Shown here: positions 1 to 8,882 of the stretch, in pieces
Layout of the letters: each line of letters begins with the position of its first letter
Position numbering within the stretch: position 1 is the first letter of the stretch
Origin: Burkholderia pseudomultivorans
GTDB taxonomy: Bacteria > Pseudomonadota > Gammaproteobacteria > Burkholderiales > Burkholderiaceae
Assembly (NCBI RefSeq): GCF_902499075.1
Contig: NZ_CABVPP010000005.1
Coordinates: forward strand, 1 to 64,000
DNA: 64,000 bases
Direction: 5' to 3'
Notes under the pieces: generated by a model
What the model saw: the letters and a program-made list of their open reading frames with translations, nothing else
Database searches by the model: none
Told to the model about the DNA's origin: nothing
Translations under genes and position numbers: made by a program

Positions 1-341
1 TCGAGCACCAGCGCGATCTCGGCCTCGACCTTCGGCTGGATCAGCGTCGACAGCGGGATCGGCTCGCTGTCGCCGTATGCCATCGATGCGAACAGCGCGC
101 CGAAGTCGGGCTGGTCGACGCCCAGCTGCTGCTGCACCGCGCGCGACGTCAGGCCGATCTTGCGGCCGACGATGCGCTCGCCGGCGGCGACGCGCGCGTC
201 GACGTTGGCCTGCTGTACGGCGTACGCAGTAGCCATGTCGTCCAGTGCGATCGTGCCGCGCACCGGTTCGATGGTCCGGCGCGACGCCTCGGCTTCGCGC
301 AGTCGCGCCGCCAGCTCACGCACGGTATTCGGGTCCGTCAT
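1..341 (-). CDS. mhpD: 2-keto-4-pentenoate hydratase (MhpD family), C-terminus cut off by the window edge
   Basis: Only the first 113 codons are present; the gene runs off the left edge. The start codon is the ATG at 341-339. The translated N-terminus contains the family hallmark GRKIGLTS followed by a segment ending in [12 protein letters not shown], which I recognise from 2-hydroxypenta-2,4-dienoate hydratases and fumarylacetoacetase-fold decarboxylases. The family adds water to the 2-hydroxypentadienoate released by the upstream C-C hydrolase, giving 4-hydroxy-2-oxovalerate. It is the last visible gene of a leftward operon that also holds the hydrolase, extradiol dioxygenase and aromatic hydroxylase. 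A 2-oxo-3-hexenedioate decarboxylase is the main alternative, as the families are close. The partner aldolase and acylating aldehyde dehydrogenase would be expected beyond the window. Confidence 0.8.
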   Translation of the reverse strand, partial: MTDPNTVRELAARLREAEASRRTIEPVRGTIALDDMATAYAVQQANVDARVAAGERIVGRKIGLTSRAVQQQLGVDQPDFGALFASMAYGDSEPIPLSTLIQPKVEAEIALVL

Positions 342-481
342 CGCGGCCTCCGTTTCGGTTATTGGGTCAATTCGTGATGCGAACGACATGGCCGTGCCTG
401 CGGCCCGCGTTGCGCCCGACCGTCCGTCGGACCGGCGCGTGCCGGCACGGGAAACCCGCACCGGCACGCGCGCTCCATTCG

Positions 482-1327
482 TCAATTGTTCGCGACGAAA
501 TCGGCGACCAGCCGGTTGAACTCTTCCGGGTGCTCGATCATCGCCCAGTGCCCGCAGCGATTGAGCAACACCAGACGCGAATTCGGGATATTCGCGAGCA
601 GGAACAGCGAAGTCTCGTACGACACCACGCGGTCGTCGCGGCCGTGGATCAGCAGCGTCGGCACCTCGATCGCGGGCAGCAGTTCGGGCTTCACCCACTT
701 CGGCAGCGGCGCACCCTTCGGCAGTCCCGCGACGTAGTTGCGCAGATGCTCGGGACGCGCCTGTGCGGCGTTCGAACGCGCTTCGCACAGCTCGGGCGTC
801 GCGAAGCGCGCCTTGTCGTACACCATGATCTCCACCAGCCGGCGCATGTTCTCCGCGCTCGGGTCCCGATACGCCTGAATCAGCACCTTGAGCCCCTCGG
901 ACGGCCCGTCGCCCGCGCCGAACAGCGTCGGCATGCGCCCGACCGGCGGGCCCATCGTCACGAGGTGCGTGATGCGGTCGGGATGCTCGGTCGCGAGGCG
1001 CAGCGACGTCTGCCCGCCCATCGAGTTGCCGACGAACGCGGCCTTGTCGATGCCGAGCGCATCCATGAACTGGATCGCCGCGTCGACGTGATCGAGCTGC
1101 TCGACCGTCGCCGCATCCGACTGCCCCCAGCCCGGCATGTCGACCGCATACACGTGGAACTGCTTCGACAGCGCTTCGATGTTGCCGGAGAAGTTGCTCC
1201 AGCCCGTTGCGCCCGGGCCGCTGCCGTGCAGCAGGATCAGCGGATGCCCGGCGCCGGCCTCCTGATAGTGCAGTTGCCAGTCGCGCGTCTTGACGGTACG
1301 GCTCGTTCCAGCCTGAGTCAGTGCCAT
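482..1327 (-). CDS. mhpC: Meta-cleavage product C-C hydrolase, alpha/beta-hydrolase fold (MhpC/BphD-like)
   Basis: A 281-residue alpha/beta hydrolase, the usual length for MhpC/BphD enzymes. It has the oxyanion motif HGSGPGA at residues 34-40, the nucleophile elbow GNSMGG with Ser102, an acidic residue in HGRDDRVVS near 230 and the catalytic His in GHWAMIEH near 260. These enzymes hydrolyse the ring-opened 2-hydroxy-6-oxo-dienoate into 2-hydroxypentadienoate plus an acid (succinate if the substrate comes from 2,3-dihydroxyphenylpropionate). It lies between the hydratase and the extradiol dioxygenase on the same strand, so it probably acts on the product of the latter. The family call is firm; the exact substrate is inferred from context. 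Confidence 0.87.
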   Translation of the reverse strand: MALTQAGTSRTVKTRDWQLHYQEAGAGHPLILLHGSGPGATGWSNFSGNIEALSKQFHVYAVDMPGWGQSDAATVEQLDHVDAAIQFMDALGIDKAAFVGNSMGGQTSLRLATEHPDRITHLVTMGPPVGRMPTLFGAGDGPSEGLKVLIQAYRDPSAENMRRLVEIMVYDKARFATPELCEARSNAAQARPEHLRNYVAGLPKGAPLPKWVKPELLPAIEVPTLLIHGRDDRVVSYETSLFLLANIPNSRLVLLNRCGHWAMIEHPEEFNRLVADFVANN

Positions 1328-1403
1328 GATTTCGGTCCTCGTTCAAAAATCGCGGATGCGGTAGTGCATCGCGCAGGAAGGCGGTGCCCGGCGTTTGCCG
1401 CCG

Positions 1404-2306
1404 TCACGGCCGCAGCAGGTCGGCCACGACGTGCGGCGGACGGTGCCCCCAGGTACTGAGCCGGTCCAGATGCTGGACCTGCCAGGTTGCGTCGTCGATC
1501 ATCAGGCCGCCCCAGCCGACCTCGACGTTGAAGTCCGACGGCGTGCGGACGTAGAAGCTGAACATGCGGTCGTTCGGGTGCAGGCCGAGCGTCATCTCGA
1601 AGCGCTGCTTCGCGTCCATGCAGCGGTCGTATGCGAGGCCCACGTCGTTCATGTCGGCGACCTCGACCATGAAGTGATGCATCCGCTTCGGAAACGGCAT
1701 GTTGGCGAGCGCGACCGTGTGGTGACGCCCGTTGCAGCGCATGAAGGTCACGCTCGCGACGATGCCGGGCGCCAGTTGCTGATCGATCACGTCGGTGATC
1801 CGGAAGCCGAGCAGCCCGTACCAGTCGACCAGCACCTGCCGGTCCATCCCGCGCTCCATCAGCACCTGATGGCCGGCGCCGCCCGCGCCGGTGACGAAGC
1901 CCGATACCAGCCGGTCCGACGCGAACGGCGTGTCCGCGTCGGCCAGCCCCACGTACAGCTCGACGCGGTTGCCGAGCGGGTCGGCGGTGACAGCGATGCG
2001 CCGCACCTTGCGCGCGGCGGCCAGCGCCGCGCCGCCTTCGTCGACCTCGGTGCCGGCCGCCCGCAGCCGCGCGACGATCGCGTCGAGATCGGCGTCGCTC
2101 TCGCAACCGTAGCCGGTGAACGCGAGATCGTCGGCGCTGCCGGCCTCGACGATCCAGCGGTGCGCCTTGCCGTCCATGCGCAGGCTCAGCGACGTATCGG
2201 TCCGGCTCGCGCGCTGCATGCCCAGCAGCTCGACACCGAATCGCTCCCATTCGGCGAGATCGCTCGCCTCGATGCCGACGTAACCGAGTTCGGTCACAGT
2301 GCTCAT
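1404..2306 (-). CDS. Type I extradiol (VOC-fold) catechol dioxygenase, BphC-like
   Basis: A 300-residue protein made of two glyoxalase/VOC modules, the normal size of type I extradiol dioxygenases. The C-terminal module carries the expected metal ligands: a His in GAGHQVLM, a His in MHHFMVEV and a Glu in a block reading YVRTPSDFNVEVGWGG. The reaction is meta-cleavage of a 2,3-dihydroxylated aromatic ring. The start is the ATG at 2306, preceded by AAGGAG at ideal spacing; longer in-frame readings just run into the antisense of mhpA. Its place between the hydroxylase and the C-C hydrolase indicates an mhpB-type role, but mhpB of E. coli belongs to the unrelated LigB class, so I leave the symbol empty. 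Substrates such as 2,3-dihydroxyphenylpropionate or a biphenyl-like catechol are both possible. Confidence 0.85.
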   Translation of the reverse strand: MSTVTELGYVGIEASDLAEWERFGVELLGMQRASRTDTSLSLRMDGKAHRWIVEAGSADDLAFTGYGCESDADLDAIVARLRAAGTEVDEGGAALAAARKVRRIAVTADPLGNRVELYVGLADADTPFASDRLVSGFVTGAGGAGHQVLMERGMDRQVLVDWYGLLGFRITDVIDQQLAPGIVASVTFMRCNGRHHTVALANMPFPKRMHHFMVEVADMNDVGLAYDRCMDAKQRFEMTLGLHPNDRMFSFYVRTPSDFNVEVGWGGLMIDDATWQVQHLDRLSTWGHRPPHVVADLLRP

Positions 2307-2350
2307 TCGTGAAATCTCCTTCGTTGTTTCGTCCGGCGACGCGCCCGCAC

Positions 2351-3889
2351 TCACGCGGGCACCGCGAGGCCGCTGACGTCCGCGGCCGCGACGAAGCGGT
2401 CGGGCCGCAGCGCGACTGCCCGCACGCCGTACTTGCGCAGCCACGGACGCAGCACGCCATCCAGATCGATCAGTTCGTCGTGGCCCTGCGTGCGCTGGTC
2501 CTGCTGACGCAGCGCGATATAGCGCGCGCCGAGCCTGTCCCATGCGGCCTTTTCCTGCGGCGTCAGCAGCGAGGCCGGATCGACGTCGTCGCCGAGCAGC
2601 GCGAAGCCGTCGCCGAGCAGCTCGTCGAGGCGCGCCATCACGCCGCGGTTGTCGCCGACCACCGGCTGCGGCACCATGCGGCCGACGATGCTGCCTTCGC
2701 CGAGCGGGCCGCGCAGCCAGCCGGCGGCCAGCACCGGCGGTGCGATCAGCGGCGCTTCCGGCGCATCCGGCGCCGGCGGTGCGTTGAGCGCGGCCTGCTC
2801 CTCGTCGCTCAGTTCCTGCTTGATGATGCGGCCCAACTGCACCGCGAGGTCGGTGTAGAAGCTGGCGTTCGGGCGGCGCTCCGTCTCGTACGTATCGAGG
2901 AAGTGCGCGGGCAATCTGCCGTTGAGCACGCCCGCGAGCTTCCAGCCGAGATCGAATGCGTCGCGCATGCCGGTCTGCATCCCCGCACCGGCCCACGGCG
3001 GCATCAGGTGCGCCGCGTCGCCCGCCAGGAACACGCGCCCGACGCGCCACCGGTCCGCCATCCGCGTGTGGTGCCGGTAGAACGCGTGCTGATGGATCTC
3101 GACATCGTCCTCGCTGACGCCGAGCGCTTCGAGCAGCGGCCACACCTGCTCGTTCGTGCTGAAATCGGCCTCGGTTTCGCCCGGCTTGAGCGGCAGCTCC
3201 CAGCGGTGATTGCCGCCGGACAGCGCAATGTCGACCACCGGCCGTTCCTTGTCGGACCAGAAGGTCAGCAGGTTGCGGTCGGGCCACCAGCGCTTCACGC
3301 GGCAGTCGATCACGATCCACTGCACGTCGAGCGTGTCGCCCAGCAGCTTCACGCCGATCATGCCGCGCGTCGCGCTGCTGCCGCCGTCGCAACCGATCAC
3401 GTAACGCACGCGCACGCTGCTCAGCTCGCCGGTCGTCGCGTCCTTCGCGGTCACCGTGACGCCGCCTTCGTCCTGTTCGAGCGCCACCACGTCGCTGCCG
3501 TAGCGCACGTCGATGCGCTCGCCGTGCGCGGCCGCGCATTCGCGCAGCGTCGCTTCCATCGTCGGCTGGTAGATGTTGAAGAAACGCGGCTTGATGCCGA
3601 GCGTCGACGGCGGGTGCTCGATGCGCAGGATCTCGGTGCCGTCGTAACGCATCCAGCGCAGCGCGCGCTGCGGGTCGATCTGCTTGAGCACCGGCTCGTC
3701 GACGCCGAGGTTCTGGAAGATGCGCATCGTCCAGTCATTGACGGTCACTGCCCGCGCGCGCGGATAGATGTCACGGTGACGCTCGAACGCAAGGGTGGAA
3801 ATGCCGTGCTTCGCCAATGCAAGCGCGGCGATCACGCCGGTCGGGCCATAGCCGACGATCGCGACGTCCGCATCGTAGTGCTGGGTCAT
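2351..3889 (-). CDS. mhpA: FAD-dependent aromatic hydroxylase, 3-(3-hydroxyphenyl)propionate hydroxylase type
   Basis: A 512-residue class A flavoprotein monooxygenase. It has the N-terminal dinucleotide motif VAIVGYGPTGV, the DG motif in VIGCDGGSSATRG near residue 160 and the second FAD motif in FLAGDAAHLMPPWAGAGMQ near 285-300. The H-L-M-P-P-W-A-G-A-G-M-Q block is typical of MhpA/PheA-type hydroxylases. It would use NADH to ortho-hydroxylate a phenolic ring to the catechol opened by the next gene. The ATG at 3889 is chosen over an upstream in-frame start because GGAGAC lies just ahead and the Rossmann motif then begins within ten residues. It is the first gene of the leftward operon and is divergent from a TetR gene across a 176-bp operator region. 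Confidence 0.87.
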   Translation of the reverse strand: MTQHYDADVAIVGYGPTGVIAALALAKHGISTLAFERHRDIYPRARAVTVNDWTMRIFQNLGVDEPVLKQIDPQRALRWMRYDGTEILRIEHPPSTLGIKPRFFNIYQPTMEATLRECAAAHGERIDVRYGSDVVALEQDEGGVTVTAKDATTGELSSVRVRYVIGCDGGSSATRGMIGVKLLGDTLDVQWIVIDCRVKRWWPDRNLLTFWSDKERPVVDIALSGGNHRWELPLKPGETEADFSTNEQVWPLLEALGVSEDDVEIHQHAFYRHHTRMADRWRVGRVFLAGDAAHLMPPWAGAGMQTGMRDAFDLGWKLAGVLNGRLPAHFLDTYETERRPNASFYTDLAVQLGRIIKQELSDEEQAALNAPPAPDAPEAPLIAPPVLAAGWLRGPLGEGSIVGRMVPQPVVGDNRGVMARLDELLGDGFALLGDDVDPASLLTPQEKAAWDRLGARYIALRQQDQRTQGHDELIDLDGVLRPWLRKYGVRAVALRPDRFVAAADVSGLAVPA

Positions 3890-3980
3890 TCGTTGTCTCC
3901 TGTCTCTCATCCGCTGTCCGGCGGATCGGTCGCCCGGCGTGTGCCGCGTCGTCGCGAACCCGCCATCGATGCGACGGAAT

Positions 3981-4039
3981 TGTACCGATAGGTCCAAAAC
4001 TAAAAACTAGGGAATACGAGTATTGGACCGATCGGTCCA
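3981..4039. promoter_or_regulatory. Two palindromic operators, probably for the divergent TetR regulator
   Basis: A perfect 16-bp palindrome TGGACCGATCGGTCCA occupies 4024-4039. A second copy, TGTACCGATAGGTCCA, lies at 3981-3996 and matches at 14 of 16 positions. The copies are 43 bp apart, about four helical turns, on the same face of the DNA. They sit between the hydroxylase start (3889) and the TetR start (4066). TetR dimers typically bind such ACCGATCGGT-cored palindromes, so autorepression plus control of the meta-cleavage operon is inferred. Confidence 0.75.
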
Positions 4040-4065
4040 TAAATGGGGAACGGTATACTTCGGCC

Positions 4066-4812
4066 ATGAAAAATTCCCAATCCACCGGCAACCGGCGCGG
4101 CCAGCAGTCGCGCCAGGAGATCCTCGACGCGGCGTCGCGCGTGATGTCCGCGTACGGGTATGCCGGCACGTCGATGTCGGCGCTGGTCGAGGCGACCGGC
4201 ATTCCGAAAAGCGCGATCTACCACCACTTCGGATCGAAAGCGGGGCTGCTGGCGGAGGTGATGGCGCAGGGCGCGCACGGCTTCTTCGAGGCGATGCGCG
4301 ACGCGCACCGCGATCCGCCGCAAAGCGGGACGCCCCGCGAACGGCTCGGCTGGTATCTGCAGCGCACCGGCGAAGTCTTCGTGCATCGCGAGAACTTCCT
4401 GCGCCTGCTGATGGTGATGGTCATGACCAGCGAGGCCACCGACGCGCCCGAGGCGATGGAAATCGTCGCGACCGTTCGCAACGAGGGCCGCGACTACATG
4501 CGGCAGATGATTCGTGCAGCGTTCAGCACCGAAGGCGAAGCGATCGCGGCGGCAGTCGCAGACCGGTTCGCGCACTTCGGGATGGCCGGGTTCGACGGCG
4601 CGTTCGTGTCGCTGCAGTCCCGCGACGATTACTCGATGACGACGTATATGTCACAGCTGACCGACGCGCTCGGCTCGATGGGCGAAGCGCACGCCGAAGC
4701 GCTGCGCAACGCAAGCGCGGCGCCGGCGCCGGCGCCGGCGCGCAAGCGTGCGACGAAAAGCGCGAAGCCGGCCGCGCCGGCGCAGGACAAGGCGCGCGCG
4801 CGTCGGGGCTGA
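4066..4812 (+). CDS. TetR/AcrR-family transcriptional regulator
   Basis: A 248-residue protein with an N-terminal TetR helix-turn-helix (residues about 15-60, including MSALVEATGIPKSAIYHHFG) and a ligand-binding domain ending near residue 205. A low-complexity tail rich in Ala, Pro, Lys and Arg follows. The tail is longer than usual for TetR proteins and may give non-specific DNA affinity or be a flexible extension. The ATG at 4066 is chosen because the HTH then starts in the usual place; upstream in-frame sequence overlaps the operators. It is divergent from the meta-cleavage operon and is its probable repressor, with the aromatic substrate or a pathway intermediate as the likely inducer (inference). 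E. coli mhp is controlled by the unrelated activator MhpR. Confidence 0.83.
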   Translation: MKNSQSTGNRRGQQSRQEILDAASRVMSAYGYAGTSMSALVEATGIPKSAIYHHFGSKAGLLAEVMAQGAHGFFEAMRDAHRDPPQSGTPRERLGWYLQRTGEVFVHRENFLRLLMVMVMTSEATDAPEAMEIVATVRNEGRDYMRQMIRAAFSTEGEAIAAAVADRFAHFGMAGFDGAFVSLQSRDDYSMTTYMSQLTDALGSMGEAHAEALRNASAAPAPAPARKRATKSAKPAAPAQDKARARRG

Positions 4813-4965
4813 CAGGCGCGCGCCTCCCGAACAACCCGTGTTGTGCGCCACTTATCGGCGCGGTACAGTCGCGGCAACTCGCGAGCGTATCGCGCCCCGA
4901 ACGGCGTGTGGCCCGGCCTCCCGCGTTGCGCGGTGCGAGCGTCGATTTCGTCGAGGTATGCCCGC

Positions 4966-5964
4966 ATGTCGACCCCCTTTCCCCCGTCCACGGCACGGCT
5001 CGAGCCCGCATCGGCCTTCCGCTTCGAATCCGCGGCGGCCGGGCACGTGTCTCGCAATGCGCGCGACTGGTCCGACATCTTGCGGCTCGCGTACTTCCCG
5101 CTCGACATCAAGGTCGGGCCGGACTTCCGTTCCGGCGTGATCGAGCGCGTCGACATCGGCGGCATCCGCGCGTGCACGCTGCAATGTGATCCGATGACCG
5201 CCGAACGGCACCGGTCGTTGACCGCCGCCGACGAACAGGAGTTCTACGTCGTCGAGATTCCGCAGCTCGAACCCGTGCAGATCCGGCAGCGCGGCCGGGA
5301 AAACTGCGTGCAGCCCGGCGACTTCACGATCGTCAACGGCGCGGAACCTTATGTGTTCACGACGCTCCGGCCGAATACCGTACGCACGCTGCGCATTCCG
5401 AGCCGCGCGCTGCGCCAGCGGCTGCCGGGTCTCGACGACCAGGTCGCGAGCACCTGCGCCGGCGCGCAGCCCTGCACGCCGCTGTTCCTCGACTTCGCGA
5501 CGTCGTACTTCAGGCATGCGCTCGCGTTGCCGCCCGACGCCCAGCGCAGGATCGAGCAGCACCTGCTCGACCTGCTCGTGATGGCGCTGATCGGTGCGGA
5601 CACCGAAAGCGGCGAATCGTCGGTGCGAGGCGCGCACCGGCAGCGCGCGCTGCGCTGTATCGAGGAACGCTTCACGCTCGCGACGCTGCAGCCGGCCGAC
5701 ATTGCGCGCGCCATCGGCGTTTCCGAGCGCTATCTTCAGAGGATTCTGGCCGATCGGCACGAAACCGTCACATCGCTTATCCGGCAGCGGCGCCTGCTGG
5801 AAGCGAAACGCCTGCTCGGAGAGCGCAGGCAAAACGGCCTGAGCGTCACGCAGATCGCATTCATCGTCGGCTTTTCCGATCCGGCGCATTTCAGCCGCGT
5901 GTTCCGCCGCGAAACGGGCGTCGCGCCCGTTCGATACGAGGCGCCCGCGTCGCCAGTCGCGTAA
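4966..5964 (+). CDS. AraC-family transcriptional regulator
   Basis: A 332-residue regulator. The N-terminal half resembles the AraC-binding-like domain of FeaR/NahR-type activators. The C-terminal 100 residues hold two helix-turn-helix units, the second in a conserved block reading IAFIVGFSDPAHFSRVFRRETG. The ATG at 4966 has a GAGG element nine bases upstream; a longer reading from 4843 adds sequence unlike the family. It follows the TetR gene on the same strand, 153 bp downstream. It could regulate either the aromatic operon or genes to its right; the sequence does not decide. Confidence 0.8.
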   Translation: MSTPFPPSTARLEPASAFRFESAAAGHVSRNARDWSDILRLAYFPLDIKVGPDFRSGVIERVDIGGIRACTLQCDPMTAERHRSLTAADEQEFYVVEIPQLEPVQIRQRGRENCVQPGDFTIVNGAEPYVFTTLRPNTVRTLRIPSRALRQRLPGLDDQVASTCAGAQPCTPLFLDFATSYFRHALALPPDAQRRIEQHLLDLLVMALIGADTESGESSVRGAHRQRALRCIEERFTLATLQPADIARAIGVSERYLQRILADRHETVTSLIRQRRLLEAKRLLGERRQNGLSVTQIAFIVGFSDPAHFSRVFRRETGVAPVRYEAPASPVA

Positions 5965-6025
5965 CGGGTACGCGACGCGCCCGCCTGTTCCCGCCGCTCC
6001 GCCCCAGGCCGCAGACGTCCAAGGT

Positions 6026-6068
6026 TTTGTACGCCGACGGTCAAGAACGATTTTTTTCCGCTTTGTAC
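6026..6068. promoter_or_regulatory. Direct TTTGTAC repeats upstream of the mocR-like gene
   Basis: TTTGTAC occurs at 6026-6032 and again at 6062-6068, 36 bp apart, with a T-rich run between them. MocR-type regulators commonly bind direct repeats in their own promoters, so autoregulation is inferred. No divergent partner gene lies here. Confidence 0.4.
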
Positions 6069-6194
6069 AGTGACCGCATGGAGACGGCTCGCCGACGGCG
6101 GGCAGGCGCACGCGGACACCGTCGTCCGTCGGACGATTCGCGACCCGCCGGGGTGGGCGATCGGGCGCCCCGCAAGACCGAAAGGAGTGGCCTC

Positions 6195-7586
6195 GTGTTA
6201 TCCCTGACTCACGACGCGTCGCGATCGCTGACCCAGAAGATCGTCGATCACTTCCACACGCTGATCTCGGACGGCAAGCTGCAATCCGGGATGAAGGTGC
6301 CTTCGATCCGCAGCTTCGCGGAATCGCACGGCGTCAGCGTATCGACCGTGGTCGACGCATACGATCGCCTCGTGGCCGAAGGCTGCCTCGTGCCGCGCCA
6401 GAACTCGGGCTTCTTCGTCCGCAGCTTCCAGCATGCCGCGTATCTGAGCCCGGAAGCCGCCGAGCACGACGCCAAATCGTTCGATTCGTTGTGGATGCTC
6501 AACCGGATCTGGCAAAGCCATCACGTCGAGATCAACCCCGGCTGCGGATGGCTGCCGTCGCGCTGGCTCGACGACGAAGGGCTGCGCCGCGCGATGCGCA
6601 ACATGGCCGTGCATGCGCTGGCGTCGATCGGCGGCTACGGGATGCCGAAGGGGTATCTGCCGCTGCGCTGGAAGATCTCCGACTGGCTCAACCAGCAGGA
6701 AGTCTATTGCCCGCCCGACCAGCTGCTGATGACGCACGGCGCCGCGCATGCGCTGAGCCTGCTGATCCAGCACCTGATCAAGCCGGGCGAGACCGTGTTC
6801 GTCGATTCGCCCGGCTACAGCCTGCTGTTCACGCATCTGAAGCGGCTCGGCGTCGAGATCGTCGGCGTGCCGCTGACGCCGGCCGGCCCCGACCTCGCCG
6901 TGTTCGCGCGGCTGCTGGAGCAGCACCGGCCGAAGGCCTATTTCACGAACCCGCGCCTGCACAATCCGACCGGCGTCTCGTGCTCGGCCGCGATCGCGCA
7001 CAAGATCCTGCAGCTTGCGTCGCGGCACGACTTCCTGATCGTCGAGGACGATGTCTGCGCGGATCTCGACACGCAGTCGCGGCGGCCGTTCGCCAGCCTG
7101 GACCAGCTCGAGCGCGTCATCTATATCGGCAGCTTCTCGAAGACCGTTTCGCCGAGCCTGCGCGTCGGCTACATCGCCGCGCATCCGGATCTCGTCGAGG
7201 ATCTCACGCAACTGAAAATGGCGACGGGCCTGACGAGCTCGGAGATCGGCGAGCGCTTCGTCTACCAGGTGCTGACCGACGGCCGGCACCGCAAACATCT
7301 GAAATCGCTGCGTGAACAGCTGTCGCTCGCGCAGGCCCGCGCGCGGCAGCGGCTGACGCAGTCGGGCATGATCCTGTTCAACGATGTGCCGGAGGGGACC
7401 TTCGTGTGGGCGCGCCACCCCGGTCATGACGACGCGAGAACGCTGTCGAGCCTCGCGCTCGACAAGGACATCTATCTCGCGCCGGGGCATCTGTTCACGC
7501 ATGACGAGACGACGACGCCGTGGCTGCGGTTCAACGTCGGGTATTGCGACGCCGACGCGTTGTTCGAATTCCTCGCGAAAGCGTGA
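6195..7586 (+). CDS. MocR-type regulator (GntR HTH fused to an aminotransferase-like domain)
   Basis: A 463-residue fusion. The N-terminal 70 residues are a GntR winged helix (GMKVPSIRSFAESHGVSVSTV). From about residue 110 a fold-type I aminotransferase domain follows, with the PLP-binding Lys316 in YIGSFSKTVSP and an upstream NPRLHNPTG motif. The start is the GTG at 6195, preceded by AAAGGAG at seven bases; an upstream reading would cover the TTTGTAC repeats. MocR proteins sense PLP or an amino compound bound to it and usually regulate neighbouring metabolic genes. Here the next gene is a convergent porin, so the target is unclear. Confidence 0.85.
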   Translation: MLSLTHDASRSLTQKIVDHFHTLISDGKLQSGMKVPSIRSFAESHGVSVSTVVDAYDRLVAEGCLVPRQNSGFFVRSFQHAAYLSPEAAEHDAKSFDSLWMLNRIWQSHHVEINPGCGWLPSRWLDDEGLRRAMRNMAVHALASIGGYGMPKGYLPLRWKISDWLNQQEVYCPPDQLLMTHGAAHALSLLIQHLIKPGETVFVDSPGYSLLFTHLKRLGVEIVGVPLTPAGPDLAVFARLLEQHRPKAYFTNPRLHNPTGVSCSAAIAHKILQLASRHDFLIVEDDVCADLDTQSRRPFASLDQLERVIYIGSFSKTVSPSLRVGYIAAHPDLVEDLTQLKMATGLTSSEIGERFVYQVLTDGRHRKHLKSLREQLSLAQARARQRLTQSGMILFNDVPEGTFVWARHPGHDDARTLSSLALDKDIYLAPGHLFTHDETTTPWLRFNVGYCDADALFEFLAKA

Positions 7587-7589
7587 ACG

Positions 7590-7622
7590 CGACGGCATGC
7601 GCGCGAGACGCATGCCGTCGCG
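7590..7622. terminator. Strong bidirectional hairpin between the convergent mocR-like and porin genes
   Basis: A perfect 13-bp inverted repeat, GCGACGGCATGCG at 7590-7602 and its complement at 7610-7622, is separated by a 7-nt loop. It lies exactly between the stop codons of two convergent genes. There is no clear T-run, so its action is inferred from stem strength and position. Confidence 0.65.
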
Positions 7623-7625
7623 CCA

Positions 7626-8759
7626 TCAGAACTGGTGGGTAATCCCCGCCCGGCCCACGACCTGACGCGTCGTGTTCGACGGATTGAACCCCGCGATCTG
7701 CGCGACCGGCGCATCGCCGGACGCGTTCTGCCCGGCCACCATTGCATAGACCGACGTGCGCTTCGACAACGCATATTGCGCGATCAGGTTCAGCTGCTGA
7801 TAGCGAGGCGACTTGCCGGCCGCATCGTCATGCCCGACCGTGAACGTGAAGCCCGCACCGAACAGCAACGCGCCCGTCGCCTGCCAGGTTCCCGACACCT
7901 CGTAGTTCTGGAACGACAGGTTGCCGCCGCCGGCCGCCGGGCGAAACACCGTGTTCGAAAAATCGGCCGACACCTTGAACGCGCCGACCGCATACGCGGC
8001 GCCGGCGGCAATGACGCGCTGGCTGCGCGCGGCCGCAAGCGCGTCGCCGTATACGGCGTTCGCGTAGCCGCCGCCCGACGCATAGCCGGCCACGGCGGTC
8101 GCGGGATCGTTGACCTGCAGATAGCCGACGCCCGCGCTGAATGCGCCGCCCCTGTAGGCAACCGCCGCACTGAAAGTCGAGTCGGTCGAAAACTGTCCGG
8201 CACGACCGCCCGGCGAGTAGTGGCCTTCGACCGTCACGCCGGCGATCGTCGGGCTCACGTACTTGATCGCATTCGGCACCGAGAACCCGTTGTCGAGATT
8301 GTCCATGTCGTTCGGGTGCGCGAAATACCAGCCGCCGTACTGGCCGTTCAGCGTGAACGGCTCCAGCAGGTCGACGTTCGCATCCCACTGCCGGCCGAAC
8401 GTCAGCGTCCCGAAACGCTCGGATGCGATCCCGACATATGCATTGCGTGAAAACGCAAGCCCGCCGGACGAACCGGTCGCCGCATCGAAGCCGCTCTCGA
8501 GCCGGAACACCGCGCGCAGCCCGCCACCGAGGTCCTCGCTGCCCAGCAGCCCCCAGCGGCTGCCGAGCGGTACGCCGCTCTGCATCTGGAACAGCCTGCC
8601 GCCGCTGCCCGGCACCGCGCTGCCGTTCGTCGCATTCGCGACATTGTTCGCATAGTCGACGCCCAGATCGACGATCCCGTAAAGCGTGACGCTGCTCTGC
8701 GCGTACGCGCCTGCCGACAACAATACGAGCGACACGCCCGCCGCTGCAATTTTCTTCAT
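7626..8759 (-). CDS. Gram-negative general porin (trimeric 16-strand OmpC/Omp38-like)
   Basis: A 377-residue outer-membrane porin. A signal peptide (MKKIAAAGVSLVLLSAGAYA) is cleaved before QSSVTLYG, the typical mature start of Burkholderia porins. The body has alternating amphipathic strands, the PEFG-like loop 3 region and a terminal phenylalanine (GRAGITHQF) needed for Bam-dependent assembly. Two adjacent ATGs are possible; the second, at 8759, is six bases from AGGAGG and is preferred over 8762. It lies just downstream of the permease-hydantoinase operon on the same strand, which may mean a role in uptake of that substrate. Confidence 0.92.
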   Translation of the reverse strand: MKKIAAAGVSLVLLSAGAYAQSSVTLYGIVDLGVDYANNVANATNGSAVPGSGGRLFQMQSGVPLGSRWGLLGSEDLGGGLRAVFRLESGFDAATGSSGGLAFSRNAYVGIASERFGTLTFGRQWDANVDLLEPFTLNGQYGGWYFAHPNDMDNLDNGFSVPNAIKYVSPTIAGVTVEGHYSPGGRAGQFSTDSTFSAAVAYRGGAFSAGVGYLQVNDPATAVAGYASGGGYANAVYGDALAAARSQRVIAAGAAYAVGAFKVSADFSNTVFRPAAGGGNLSFQNYEVSGTWQATGALLFGAGFTFTVGHDDAAGKSPRYQQLNLIAQYALSKRTSVYAMVAGQNASGDAPVAQIAGFNPSNTTRQVVGRAGITHQF

Positions 8760-8882
8760 CATGTTCCTCCTGATCGTCGATCGAATCGCTCCGTCCGGAG
8801 CGGAAAGGGGATTGCGCATCGGTTCGGCGCCGCGGTCGAACGGTGCGGCGCGCGACCTGTCATGCGGACCGCGAACGCGCAT

